A program made the translations under genes and the position numbers. The notes below the pieces were generated by a model, which was not told where the DNA came from, did not search any database, and saw nothing but the letters and a program-made list of their open reading frames with translations. From Syntrophomonas sp964422685 (GTDB lineage Bacteria > Bacillota > Syntrophomonadia > Syntrophomonadales > Syntrophomonadaceae), in contig CAYRCG010000034.1 of assembly GCA_964422685.1 (NCBI GenBank), positions 1 through 16,687 of the forward strand: a stretch of 16,687 nt of DNA, in the 5' to 3' direction. Below, piece by piece: positions 6,284 through 15,400 of this stretch; positions within the stretch are counted from its first letter, which is position 1; each line of letters opens with the position of its first letter.

Positions 6284-8845
6284 TTATTCCCCCAGCAGAT
6301 TGTACAATATCTGTGCCATCTGTGCACGGTTGGAGCTATCTAGTAAATCGAGTTTGCCACCGCTGCCGGAAATTGTGCCGGACTTAACAAGCAGCGTTAC
6401 GGCCTCGGTCGCCCAGCTTGAGATATCGCCGCTGTCGGTGAAGTCTGCAAGGGTCTTGCCATTGTCCACAACGGGCAACTTGTTCAGCGCCTTGAGGGCG
6501 TTGTACAACAATGTGAACATCTCCTGCCGGGTGATTGCTTGTTCGGGAGAGAACTTGTTGTTTCCCGTGCCGGCAGAGATTTCTTTTATTTTTGCTGCCG
6601 CAAGGTAGCCGGTGTAGTAGGTATCCCCCGCATCAGCGAAGTTATCGGTATAGCCGACAATCGGCGCGATGCCGTAAGCTTTCAGTAGCATGGTGATGAA
6701 CTGGCCGCGCGTCAGGGTTGCGCCCGGACTGTACGTCATCACCGATGTGCCTTTAGTGATGCCGTGCTGCGCGCAGAAGCTCACCGCCCCATAAAACCAG
6801 TCGCTCTCCTTTACATCGGTGAAGGGGTTGACCCAAGTGGGCCTCGCGGTATCCGGCCTGACTACATAAAGGGAAAGGTGATCAGGTTTGAAGCTGACTA
6901 CGCCGTTTTTGAAGGTGCAGTCAAGCTTCTCCAACTTGCCCTTATCATTCAAATACCATACGGTCACAGGCTGCGATCCGGTATAGTATATAGAAATGGT
7001 GAGCGTCCCATCAAAGACATTGATTTTCGACCCGGCGGAGATAATGTTGATGTCCAGGATAATATCATCGCTCTTGACGATCTTCTTTTGGGCATCTGGG
7101 AGGGAGCCTGCAGCTACCTGTTTAAGTTCTATGCTCAAATCGCCGCCGGAGGCCTGTTGGACAACTGAAGCCGCTGCGGCAATGTCTAGGGTTACAGTGC
7201 CGATAGGCAGTTTGACAATCGTACAAAGCCCCGCTTGGGAGAAGGCGATCAAAGCCTCCTTAGGGAGCTTGACCGCGATAGTCCCGCCGGCCTTAGCAAG
7301 GTCGAACATGGCTTCGCCACCCTTGCTCTTTTCGATGATTTCATTGATTTTGGCTGTGGGCAGGTAGAGGTTAGCCGTGCCGTTTGCCGCGGTGTAGTCC
7401 ACCAGAACCCCACCATTTGTCGCGATGACGGTCGGCATGACAGCGTGGGTGCCGTCACTCGAACCGGCGGCCTTTATTTCAAACGCACCGGGCATTACTC
7501 GGACTCTGCTCAAACCATTTTCGAATATATTATAACCATTACTATCAGTGCCGGTTTTTTTGTTTTCATTGGTTACAGGCATGCCCTCAACTAGCAGGGG
7601 CGTGACGGCAATGATTTTGCCTTCCGCCTTTACAGATGCGCCCCGCACGGTGTTATCACCAGAAGATGTCCCTGTCGTCGCAAGTATGCCGATGCCGCCT
7701 TTTTTGAAGGATGTGACATCCCCCTTCAAGGTGACATTGCATCCGGCAGCAAAGACCGCTACGGCATTTTCCCTTTGCACAGAGACGTTTCCTGTCACTT
7801 CCACTTGCGTGCCCTCATCGCCCCGTGCGTTGATTGCATAATTGGGGGCGGTGATGCCTCCTTCAATCACAGCGGTGCCTTTACCAATGGATACGCCCTC
7901 TATGCCATCCGTCACCGTTATGCTGCCGTTTACGACAAAATCGGCATCCGCGTCCCAAAGGACACCGCGACTCTTTTCGCCGGATACTGTTAGATTACCT
8001 TTTATGTGTACATATGGTGAACCACCGTCGTAGGAGGCCGCGTACACGCCGCAGGAGGATTCGCCCGTAACCGCCACATCTTTAGCCACGATGACTGTGC
8101 TCTTGTTTAAAGACTCTATGCCAAAGGAGTTATCACCGCGGGTTTGAATGTCGCCGTTTATGCGGACTATGCTTGCGTTGCCATTAGCGTAAACGGCAGT
8201 GCCCCCGCCGGCAGAGGCCACATTGATCACCCCTTGGGTACCACAATCAAGTATACCGCCATTTGTCGCATAGATGCCATAGGCGATGCCCGGACCGGCC
8301 ACAACTATAAGTTTGCCCGTGCCAGTCGATCCATCTACAATCTTCAGTTTGTCTTCATACAGGCAAACCGCGGCTACCTCGGGCTTATCGGATATGGCGT
8401 TCACATTGGGTTCGGCGTCAGGGCCGGGCTCAACAGTCAACGTATGCCCGTTTAAATCGAGTGTTAGGTTGTGCATACCATCTAGTGAGATAGCATGAGG
8501 ATAGGTGATGTCTGCAGTCAGCAGCAGGGTGTGTTGATCCCATTCGCCGGAATCCACCTTGGCTATTGCTTCGTCCAGCGCCTTCGCCGTGCCTATATCG
8601 TGGGTAGGCGAAAACGCCTCTACCCCTTCACCGGTGAGGTTAAGGGTCACGGGCATGGCATAAGTGTAGATATTATTGTCCTTGATTATGGGCGTTTCGG
8701 TGGGATCAAGCGGGTCGGGAGGCAATATCTCCGGGTCGTGTAGCTCCGTGATTGTGCAACTGTACTGCCAGCGATTCATAGAAGCCTCCGGTATCGGAAA
8801 TGCGTAGGTATTACCCGTCTCCCCCTCAAGCGCCACAAAGCCCAA
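6284..8845 (-). CDS. SLH-domain surface protein, C-terminal half of a split gene
   Basis: An 853-codon frame from TTG 8845. Residues about 60-420 are rich in short G/N/V/T repeats (such as LTLDLNGHTLTV, GIYATNGGILDCGTQGVINV) suggesting a parallel beta-helix or autotransporter-like stalk. A beta-rich domain ends near SLYVVRPD. Three SLH domains follow from about 670 to the end (NPFTDVKESDWFYGAV; DNFADAGDTYYTGYLAAAK; LADFTDSGDISSWATEAV), which in related proteins bind pyruvylated cell-wall polymers. It has no signal peptide, and no Shine-Dalgarno precedes the TTG. Its frame is the same as that of the gene upstream, separated only by a TAG at 8867-8869 and 7 sense codons. It is therefore best read as the rest of that gene, and as written would not be exported. 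Confidence 0.85.
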   Translation of the reverse strand: MGFVALEGETGNTYAFPIPEASMNRWQYSCTITELHDPEILPPDPLDPTETPIIKDNNIYTYAMPVTLNLTGEGVEAFSPTHDIGTAKALDEAIAKVDSGEWDQHTLLLTADITYPHAISLDGMHNLTLDLNGHTLTVEPGPDAEPNVNAISDKPEVAAVCLYEDKLKIVDGSTGTGKLIVVAGPGIAYGIYATNGGILDCGTQGVINVASAGGGTAVYANGNASIVRINGDIQTRGDNSFGIESLNKSTVIVAKDVAVTGESSCGVYAASYDGGSPYVHIKGNLTVSGEKSRGVLWDADADFVVNGSITVTDGIEGVSIGKGTAVIEGGITAPNYAINARGDEGTQVEVTGNVSVQRENAVAVFAAGCNVTLKGDVTSFKKGGIGILATTGTSSGDNTVRGASVKAEGKIIAVTPLLVEGMPVTNENKKTGTDSNGYNIFENGLSRVRVMPGAFEIKAAGSSDGTHAVMPTVIATNGGVLVDYTAANGTANLYLPTAKINEIIEKSKGGEAMFDLAKAGGTIAVKLPKEALIAFSQAGLCTIVKLPIGTVTLDIAAAASVVQQASGGDLSIELKQVAAGSLPDAQKKIVKSDDIILDINIISAGSKINVFDGTLTISIYYTGSQPVTVWYLNDKGKLEKLDCTFKNGVVSFKPDHLSLYVVRPDTARPTWVNPFTDVKESDWFYGAVSFCAQHGITKGTSVMTYSPGATLTRGQFITMLLKAYGIAPIVGYTDNFADAGDTYYTGYLAAAKIKEISAGTGNNKFSPEQAITRQEMFTLLYNALKALNKLPVVDNGKTLADFTDSGDISSWATEAVTLLVKSGTISGSGGKLDLLDSSNRAQMAQILYNLLGE

Positions 8846-8866
8846 GCCATCATTCTTGTTGACAGA

Positions 8867-10486
8867 CTACTGATACGCGTCACCAGTTTTTCCGCCAAGT
8901 TCCAGGATGATGGCACCACCATTATGCGGCAGCTCATATAAACTTTCCATACCCGTAATCAAGTCCTCATAATCTATGTCCGGGGGAAACGGAGAGGGCG
9001 TCATGAGCGTACCTTGCGTCACCTCACCCAAATATTTATTGACGATGAAGGCATTGGAGTGATCGAACCTTCCCGGGCTCATACTGTCATCGCGGTTGTG
9101 CCAGGCCGACGAAAATTCCCACCACCCATAGACATCTCCATTGTTTCCCATGTGATTGTGGGATTCCCAGGTTATAAATCTGTTTCCATGACGGTCCGTG
9201 CGATTACGGGAAACGTAGTGGTTGCATAAAAACGATAGTTCCGCCGGTCTGTTTCCAATATTATTAAAATTACCGCCTAGGTTATTGTCAAAAAAAATCT
9301 CATATAGGGTATGCTTATTATCATAGTTATCCAGGAGTATTCTATACTCATCAGGGGTCGGTTGATTGGTATGGATCTCCCAACCCTGGGCCCATGCCGT
9401 GCGCCGGGGAGCGCTATCATGGGTCAATGAGTATATGTAGGACGCGGAAGTATATCGATCAGCACTTCGTGAAAACTCCGCCCAGGCCGGTTCATCCCCC
9501 CAGGCATTCTTCGTCACCCATGCCACATTGATGTCGGGCAGGAAGGCACATAAGTCCTTGCCCTGCTTGAGGTCGCGGGCGATACGCAGGTTGGGGTGCC
9601 GGACAACGCTGATGGTCTTATCAAGATTTACGATGGAGGTACGTTTTACCATCTTATCCATCAGTTCGGCATCGTCCTTCAAGTCCTTCATTCGGCCCTC
9701 AGCCTCTAATCTTGCTAATATAGCTTCTGGGGTGGCCCCCTGATTGTTATCGATAATAGTCTGACAGGCGAGCTGACTCATGGCCGAATATAATGTGTAT
9801 ATTGCCAGTTGCTTTTCGCGGAAGCTTTCGCGCATAGCATATCCTTGGTGCTCCCAGACATTGACGTAGCGGTCGTAAAGATCAATTGCACCGAAGACAT
9901 TGCAAGGGCCACCCTCCGTCTCCCTCGTACTCCTGATTCGAATTCCCAGGTTTATGGTGGCATTTTTCAGTGAATCGCCGCCAACCATGTAGTTAGGATC
10001 CTCCCCTTTAAATATTTTTGTAAAAAGGAGTGTTGACACGGCGGGATCGTTTATGTTTTGCGCCCTGATCAGCTCATTATAAACTGCGACGTGCTTGTCG
10101 ATGAAATCTCCATAGTCATTTAGGAGGCCCTGGAGCTGCACTTTGTTGATCTTGTTGGAAAGGTTTCTGATATCATTCTTAAGATTCTGAATATCTCCTC
10201 GGATGGACTCCAAGAATTGCAAGATCTGATCTGTATCCGTGCCGAAAATCTTGCCCATAGCTTTGTTCGCGGGGTAGCCGGCAATACTGCTTACCAAGCC
10301 GCCCGCTAGTTTCTCGCCTGCCCATAGGGCAAGCCCATTCCCTGCACCCAAGGCCGTGGGGATATCCGCCGGCGGGGTGCTTTTTTCTATTTCCTCGGCG
10401 GCAAATGCTGGGGAGACCATAGGTAATAGCAGCACCAGAATAACCAAAAGGAGAGAGAGAGACCTCTTAAAAAGGGTTCGCTTCAT
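8867..10486 (-). CDS. Secreted protein of unknown fold, N-terminal half of a split gene
   Basis: A 539-residue product starting at ATG 10486 after a GAGGAGG ribosome binding site (about 10493-10499). A classical signal peptide (KR-rich start, then LLLVILVLLLP, cleavage near PAFA-AEE at 29/30) shows export. Residues about 45-80 form a glycine/alanine-rich, possibly membrane-active segment, followed by a coiled coil (ILQFLESIRGDIQNLKNDIR and onward, about 87-118). The rest is mixed helical with a Trp/His/Asn-rich end (WESHNHMGNNGDVYGWWEF). I do not recognise the family; the helix-coiled-coil start is vaguely like pore-forming or adhesin helical domains. The frame ends GDAYQ at TAG 8869-8867 and then continues open into the SLH half, so the intact protein would be about 1400 residues. 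Confidence 0.85.
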   Translation of the reverse strand: MKRTLFKRSLSLLLVILVLLLPMVSPAFAAEEIEKSTPPADIPTALGAGNGLALWAGEKLAGGLVSSIAGYPANKAMGKIFGTDTDQILQFLESIRGDIQNLKNDIRNLSNKINKVQLQGLLNDYGDFIDKHVAVYNELIRAQNINDPAVSTLLFTKIFKGEDPNYMVGGDSLKNATINLGIRIRSTRETEGGPCNVFGAIDLYDRYVNVWEHQGYAMRESFREKQLAIYTLYSAMSQLACQTIIDNNQGATPEAILARLEAEGRMKDLKDDAELMDKMVKRTSIVNLDKTISVVRHPNLRIARDLKQGKDLCAFLPDINVAWVTKNAWGDEPAWAEFSRSADRYTSASYIYSLTHDSAPRRTAWAQGWEIHTNQPTPDEYRILLDNYDNKHTLYEIFFDNNLGGNFNNIGNRPAELSFLCNHYVSRNRTDRHGNRFITWESHNHMGNNGDVYGWWEFSSAWHNRDDSMSPGRFDHSNAFIVNKYLGEVTQGTLMTPSPFPPDIDYEDLITGMESLYELPHNGGAIILELGGKTGDAYQ

Positions 10487-10621
10487 AAATTTTCCTCCTC
10501 GTAAATTTTGGTATAAATATTCTAATGGGCTTGCATACTGTATGGAATAGTTTTACTATCCCTGGGGGAAAAAGGTTATCATTTTCAACCGTATTTCCTA
10601 TATGTTTTACTATATTTAGGC

Positions 10622-10651
10622 AAAAACCTCCGACGCTGTTAGGTCGGAGGT
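10622..10651 (-). terminator. Terminator overlapping the end of the small helix-turn-helix gene
   Basis: On the minus strand ACCTCCGAC (10651-10643) pairs with GTCGGAGGT (10634-10626) around CTAACAGC, followed by a short T run (10626-10622). The stop codon of the small gene lies in the loop. It would separate that gene from the surface-protein gene downstream. Confidence 0.75.
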
Positions 10652-10761
10652 CTGCCCTTTTTCACCGCCCCCGGAATGCGGACGGCCGTCAAATAGTGGC
10701 TAAGTGATCGCCTGGAAAGTTCCCATTTTTCTGCTGTTTCCAAGACAGTGATATATTCCAT
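10639..10761 (-). pseudogene. Truncated helix-turn-helix (excisionase-like) protein
   Basis: The 40-residue product (MEYITVLETAEKWELSRRSL, then SHYLTAVRIPGAVKKGRPPT) matches the N-terminal DNA-binding part of small helix-turn-helix proteins, in which an aligned AAEKWGIS-type helix and an RIPGAxKxG wing are usually followed by W-x-IP-x-DAEKP. That continuation is missing: the frame runs straight into the terminator hairpin. ATG 10761 follows AAAGGGGCGGG; the longer frame from 10857 has no such site. It may be a remnant, or a minimal protein that still binds DNA. The family is often found beside mobile or variable regions. Confidence 0.6.
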
Positions 10762-11159
10762 AAACCCGCCCCTTTCGTAGAATCTTACAGTTTCATTATA
10801 CTTCCTAACATGGAAAAATAAAAGGTAGTCATAGGCATGATTACCATACCATACCATACCTAAAAATAGTTTTGGTCCTTCCTACTTTTGACGTGGATTT
10901 TAGGTCCATTTGGGTTCCCGATAGAAAAAGCCCAGGCGCTCCGTCCTGGGTCGCCCGGGCCATTTTGTTAGTTGGGGGTGGGACGATTCGATTGCAAAAA
11001 GAACCATTCCCCTTGTGTCCTTTTGTGTCCCTGTCCCGTATTGCCTTAATCCGGAGGTCTTTTATCAACGACATTGTCCTAATTTTACATTGCCCGGTGC
11101 TATTTACCATAATAAATACCGGGTTGAGTATTGCAGTAAAATGGTGTTAGCAATACATT
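10762..11159. other. Intergenic region with repeat and a bulged hairpin
   Basis: No gene is supported between the helix-turn-helix remnant and the efflux promoters. The stretch holds a short ACCAT-type run (10841-10860), the right copy of the direct repeat (10930-11019) and a hairpin at 11093-11123: CCCGG (11093-11097) with CCGGG (11119-11123), and TATTTA (11101-11106) with TAAATA (11113-11118), leaving a TGC bulge. No T tract follows this hairpin, so it is not an obvious terminator. Confidence 0.6.
10930..11019 (+). repeat. About 90-bp direct repeat, right copy
   Basis: The same organisation as 6180-6271, with the 31-base identical core at 10965-10995. The terminal CACAA...TTGTG hairpin is degraded here (GCAAAAAGAACCATTCCCC before TTGTGTCC), and the T tract of the first hairpin is shortened to ATTTTG, so this copy is a poorer terminator. 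Confidence 0.88.
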
Positions 11160-11188
11160 TTGCCGCTCGAATTCATTTTTTGTATAAT
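11160..11188 (+). promoter_or_regulatory. Possible upstream promoter of the efflux operon
   Basis: TTGCCG (11160-11165) and a perfect TATAAT (11183-11188) are separated by 17 bases. It would start transcription near 11195, giving a leader of about 130 bases. Confidence 0.5.
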
Positions 11189-11239
11189 TTCACGACCCTG
11201 TTCCCCGTCATCTGGCATTTGCAATCGTCTTTATGCTTA

Positions 11240-11268
11240 TTGACGCTTTTTCCCCTTACGGCTATACT
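11240..11268 (+). promoter_or_regulatory. Main promoter of the efflux operon
   Basis: TTGACG (11240-11245) and TATACT (11263-11268) are spaced by 17 bases. Initiation near 11275 puts the palindromic operator (11281-11296) just downstream of the start site, where a bound repressor would block polymerase from both this promoter and the one upstream. Confidence 0.72.
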
Positions 11269-11280
11269 GGCAATAATAGC

Positions 11281-11296
11281 CCGACCTACCGGTCGG
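11281..11296. promoter_or_regulatory. Probable TetR-family operator
   Basis: CCGACC-TACC-GGTCGG is a perfect 6-bp inverted repeat with a 4-base spacer. Its GACC...GGTC form resembles operators of many TetR regulators of efflux pumps. A TetR gene is the last gene of this same operon, which suggests autorepression; the pairing of protein and site is inference. Confidence 0.65.
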
Positions 11297-11326
11297 CCGG
11301 AAAATTTACATAGGGGAGGGGAACCC

Positions 11327-12472
11327 GTGAAGGGAAAGGAAAGAGGGTTATTTTTCTTATTGGTTTTTTTGCTTATGAGTGCCTTGCTGGCGACGGGGTG
11401 CGGTAAGGAAGAGGAGACGATCAAGGAGAGTGCTATAACGGTAAACACGGCTCCGGCGGTAAAATGCGATATAGCTAAAAGTATGCGTTATTCAGGTATG
11501 GTACGGGGGCTTAATGAAGTGTATATAATGCCCAAGATGCCGGCTCGGGTAACGGCTATCCATGTAAAGCCGGGGCAGCAGGTGAAATCCGGGCAGCTTT
11601 TGCTTAGCTTAGATAGCAAAGATTTAGATGTAGCGGTGAAGCAGGCGGAAGCGGCTCTGGCCGGGGCGCGGGCGGCGCAGGTGACCAATGAGCTAAGCCT
11701 GGAAAACGCCCAGAAGAACTTCGAGCGCAGTGAAGAATTACATAAGGCCGGAGCTATCTCCGACAGCCAATTTGAGGCGGAAAAACTACGCTACGAATCC
11801 CTGAATTCAGGAGCGGTAGCCGCCAGTGTAGCCCAGGCGGAGGCGGCCTTGGCTGCTCTGCAGAGCCAGATGGAGAACTGCCATTTGACTTCACCTATAG
11901 CGGGGATAGTGGGCAGCGTTAACCTGTCTTTAGGGGAAACTGCTAATCCCCAGATGCCGGCGGCCATTGTTACGGATACCGGGGAATTGGAGATTGAACT
12001 ATTAGTGAGCGAAGGCGAAGTGAGCTATATAGAAATGGGCAGTGCGGTAGATGTTACTATAGAAGCTGCGGGAGATGAGCCTTTTACCGGGCAGGTGAAA
12101 AGTGTCTCCGTGGTACCGGACCCGGTGAAGCGCAGTTATGCAGTGAAGGTAAGCCTGCCGAACCCGGAGGGTCTTATAAAATCAGGTATGTTCGCCGAAA
12201 CCCGGGTGGACACCCAGAGCAAGAAAGATGTCTTGGCTGTACCGGTTAATGCGGTAGTCCCTAAGTCGGGGCGCCAGGTGGTATATGTCGTGAATGCGAA
12301 GGGTGAGGAGAAGCGCGCCCGGGAAGTGGAAGTACAAAGCGGCATAAAGAATGAGAAGCTTATTGAAATTAGCCAGGGCCTCGAAGCCGGACAGGAAGTC
12401 ATTACCAAGGGCAACACCCTAGTAAATGACGGAACCCTGATAAGGCTGGTTGCTGGAGGGGCCAAACAATGA
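11327..12472 (+). CDS. RND efflux membrane-fusion (adaptor) lipoprotein
   Basis: A 381-residue HlyD/AcrA-type adaptor that would link the RND pump to the outside. GTG 11327 follows TAGGGGAGGGG and gives a lipoprotein signal: KGKER, hydrophobic core, then LLATGC with C25 as lipidated residue. The open frame extends back to 11015, but that part crosses the promoters and has no lipoprotein logic. The mature part shows the lipoyl half-motif (VTAIHVKPGQQVKSGQLLLSL, about 75-95 and its partner near LTSPIAGIVGSV), a coiled-coil hairpin between them (AEAALAGARAAQV to SQMENC), then beta-barrel and membrane-proximal domains (KDVLAVPVNAVVPKSGRQVV). The stop overlaps the pump start (ATGA), indicating translational coupling. 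Substrates cannot be read from sequence. Confidence 0.92.
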   Translation: MKGKERGLFFLLVFLLMSALLATGCGKEEETIKESAITVNTAPAVKCDIAKSMRYSGMVRGLNEVYIMPKMPARVTAIHVKPGQQVKSGQLLLSLDSKDLDVAVKQAEAALAGARAAQVTNELSLENAQKNFERSEELHKAGAISDSQFEAEKLRYESLNSGAVAASVAQAEAALAALQSQMENCHLTSPIAGIVGSVNLSLGETANPQMPAAIVTDTGELEIELLVSEGEVSYIEMGSAVDVTIEAAGDEPFTGQVKSVSVVPDPVKRSYAVKVSLPNPEGLIKSGMFAETRVDTQSKKDVLAVPVNAVVPKSGRQVVYVVNAKGEEKRAREVEVQSGIKNEKLIEISQGLEAGQEVITKGNTLVNDGTLIRLVAGGAKQ

Positions 12473-15400
12473 AAATAGTAAATTTTGCGGTTAAACGGCC
12501 GGTTGCTATTAGCATATTAGTGGCAGTAGTTATTATATTCGGGTTTTTTACCTTGGCTAAAATTCCTCTAGACCTCTATCCGGAAATGAAATTCCCCTAC
12601 GCGGGGGTTATCACTTCCTACCCCGGAGCCGGACCGGAGGAAGTGGAGCAAGTGAGCCAGGTCATGGAAGGGGTTTTGAACACCTTAAGCGGGGTGAAGA
12701 GAATCCAATCTCAATCCACTTCGGGTAATTCCCTCATCCTCATCGAGTACAATTGGGGAACGAATATCGAAAGTGCCCTGATGGATATCCGCGAAAAAAT
12801 AGGCTTAATCGAGACCTACCTCCCTAGTGGGGTGGAAAAGCCCATGATTCTTAAGATGGACCCCAATATGATGCCAATTATGCAAATGGGTATCCAGGGA
12901 GGGGATAAGATATCCTTGGGGCAGTTGCAATCTATTGCCGAGGATGTCATTGAGCCTCGTCTCAGCCGCATACCGGAGGTAGCTTCAGTGGTGGTTACCG
13001 GCGGACTGGAACGGGAGATAAAGGTAGAGATTGATCCGGTAAAATTAGAGGATTATGGCATTAGTCTGAGCCAGGTAAACCAGATATTGCAGATGGAGAA
13101 CTTTAATATTTCCGGAGGTAAGGCGCGAGAGGGTGAACGGGAATACTATATCCGCAGTCTGCAACAGTTTGAAAACCTGGATGATATTCGTAATGTGGCT
13201 ATTCTCACCCCTCGGGGTGATGCCGTATACCTTAACGATATTGCTCTTATCAAAGATGGCCACAAGGATGACAGCCAGATTACCCGGGTTAACAGCAGTA
13301 AGGCGGTGGGCATCCATTGCCTAAAACAGAGCGATGCCAATACAGTCAAGGCCTGTGCTGCCGTCAAAAAGGAAATGGAAAAGATAATGGGCGAACTAGA
13401 TATGGACATAGATTTTAGTGTGGCCATGGACCAGTCAGCCTTTATCAACCAATCCCTGGATATGACTAAGCGGATGATGATAGAAGGAGCTTTGCTGGCT
13501 ATCTTGGTGCTTTTCCTTTTCCTGCGCAATGGCCGCAGCACTCTGATAGTCTTCACCGCTATCCCCTTATCGATTATCGCTACTTTTATACTTATCTTTA
13601 TCAGTAATAGCACCCTCAATCTTATCACCATGGGGGGACTGGCCTTGGGCATCGGACGAATGGTGGATGACTCTATAGTAGTATTTGAGAATATCTATAG
13701 GCACCGCAGCTTGGGCCTGCCGCCCATAGAAGCCGCACTTACCGGGGCCTCGGAGGTAGGTAATGCGGTTATCGCTTCTACCACTACCATTATCGCTGTT
13801 TTCTTCCCCATTATGTTCGCGGAGGGTTTAGCTTCGGTATTGTTCAGACCCCTGGCTATAACCGTCAGCTTCGCTATCTTTTGCTCCTTGCTGGTGGCCC
13901 TAACCATTGTCCCCCTTCTGGCTTCACGGGCACTTACGGATAAAGCCATGCAGCCCTTGGACCCGGAAAAGGGCCGGATATCGCGGGTGGTTTTGGGCTT
14001 CGGGCATTGGTTGGATAATCTGGGGGAGAGATATAAAAAACTTTTGCACTGGGCCTTAGGGCATCGGCGCCATGTGGTGGCAATAGTAACCTTGTTGATG
14101 ATCGGTGCCGGCGCTTTAGTTCCTTTTATCGGGGCGGAATTCCTGCCCGCGATGGATGCCGGAGAAATCTCTATAACTATAGAGAATGACAAAGGCACTA
14201 TGCTCAAAGCCACCGAAGCGGTAGTAGACAAAGTGGAAGAGCAATTGCGGGAGATACCGGAGGTATCGATCATTTTTACCAGCATAGGCGGCTCCGCCAA
14301 TATGTTTTTCGATTCGGGAACTAAAACTGATCAAGCGGCAATCTATCTAAAACTAGTACCGAAAAAGGAGCGTGAGCGCAGCGGAGATGAGGTAGCTGAG
14401 GAAATCCGCAATCGGCTCAGCGGTTTGGCTGGCTCCAAAATCAAAGTAAGCATGTTCGACCTGACTTCCAGCGGGCCTTCCGGCGGCGGACCGGTCAGTG
14501 TAGAGGTGCGGGGGGACGATATGCAGGTATTACGGGAAGTAGGGGACGAGGTAGCGGAAATAGTGAGGAAAGTTCCCGGTACCCGCGAAGTTACTTCATC
14601 GCTCAGTGACGGGGTCCCGGAGATACAGGTCAAGGTTGACCGCAAAAGAGCGGCCGCTTATGGGTTGACTCCGATGCAGGTAGCAACCGATGTAAGGAAT
14701 GCTATGCAGGGGACGGTGGCTACCCGTTACCGGGTAGGCGGTGACGAGGTGGATGTACGGGTGCGCTATTCGCCCCAGAACCACCAAGAACTAGAATACT
14801 TGGAGAACCTGGCTATAAGCACCCCCGCCGGCGGGGTATTGCGGTTATCCCAGATAGCCAGTTTCGAAATGGCTCCTGGGCCTATACAGATTACCCGGGT
14901 GGACCGAGTGCGCCGGGCGGAGGTAAATGCTTATCTATTAAACCGGGACCTCTCGGTGGTAATGAAGGATGTACAGGATGAAGTGGGCAAGATTAACCTG
15001 CCCGCCGGCTACAACATCGAATACGGCGGACAGAACAAAGACATGATGGATAGTTTCCGCAGCTTGGGGATAGCCCTGATATTGGCCATTATCCTAGTTT
15101 ATGCGGTAATGGCTATACAATATGAATCATTCTTCAACCCCTTCGTTATAATGTTCTCTGTCCCTACGGCTTTCATCGGCGTGGTCTTGGGTCTGCTTTT
15201 GACCAATAAAGCTTTCAGCGTTACGGCCTTCATCGGGATAATAATGCTGGTGGGAATAGTGGTGGCCAATGCTATTGTTTTGGTGGACTATCTGAAGCAG
15301 CTGCGCGATCGCGGCATGGTGCGGGATGAAGCTATAATAGAAGCCGGAAAAGTAAGGCTGCGTCCTATACTTATGACTGCGTTTGCTACCATATTGGCTA

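Noticed and set aside
8867..8869. Pyrrolysine at the TAG of the surface-protein gene
   Set aside because: The protein is not a methylamine methyltransferase, TAG is used as an ordinary stop elsewhere in the window, and no pyl genes are seen; a nonsense change from CAG is simpler.
11015..11326. N-terminal extension of the efflux adaptor
   Set aside because: It spans both promoters and the operator; GTG 11327 has a good ribosome binding site and begins a lipoprotein signal peptide.
13146..13652. Minus-strand ORFs of 168 and 201 codons within the pump gene (13146-13652, 13695-14300)
   Set aside because: They lie opposite conserved transmembrane and porter sequence of the pump and have no family features.
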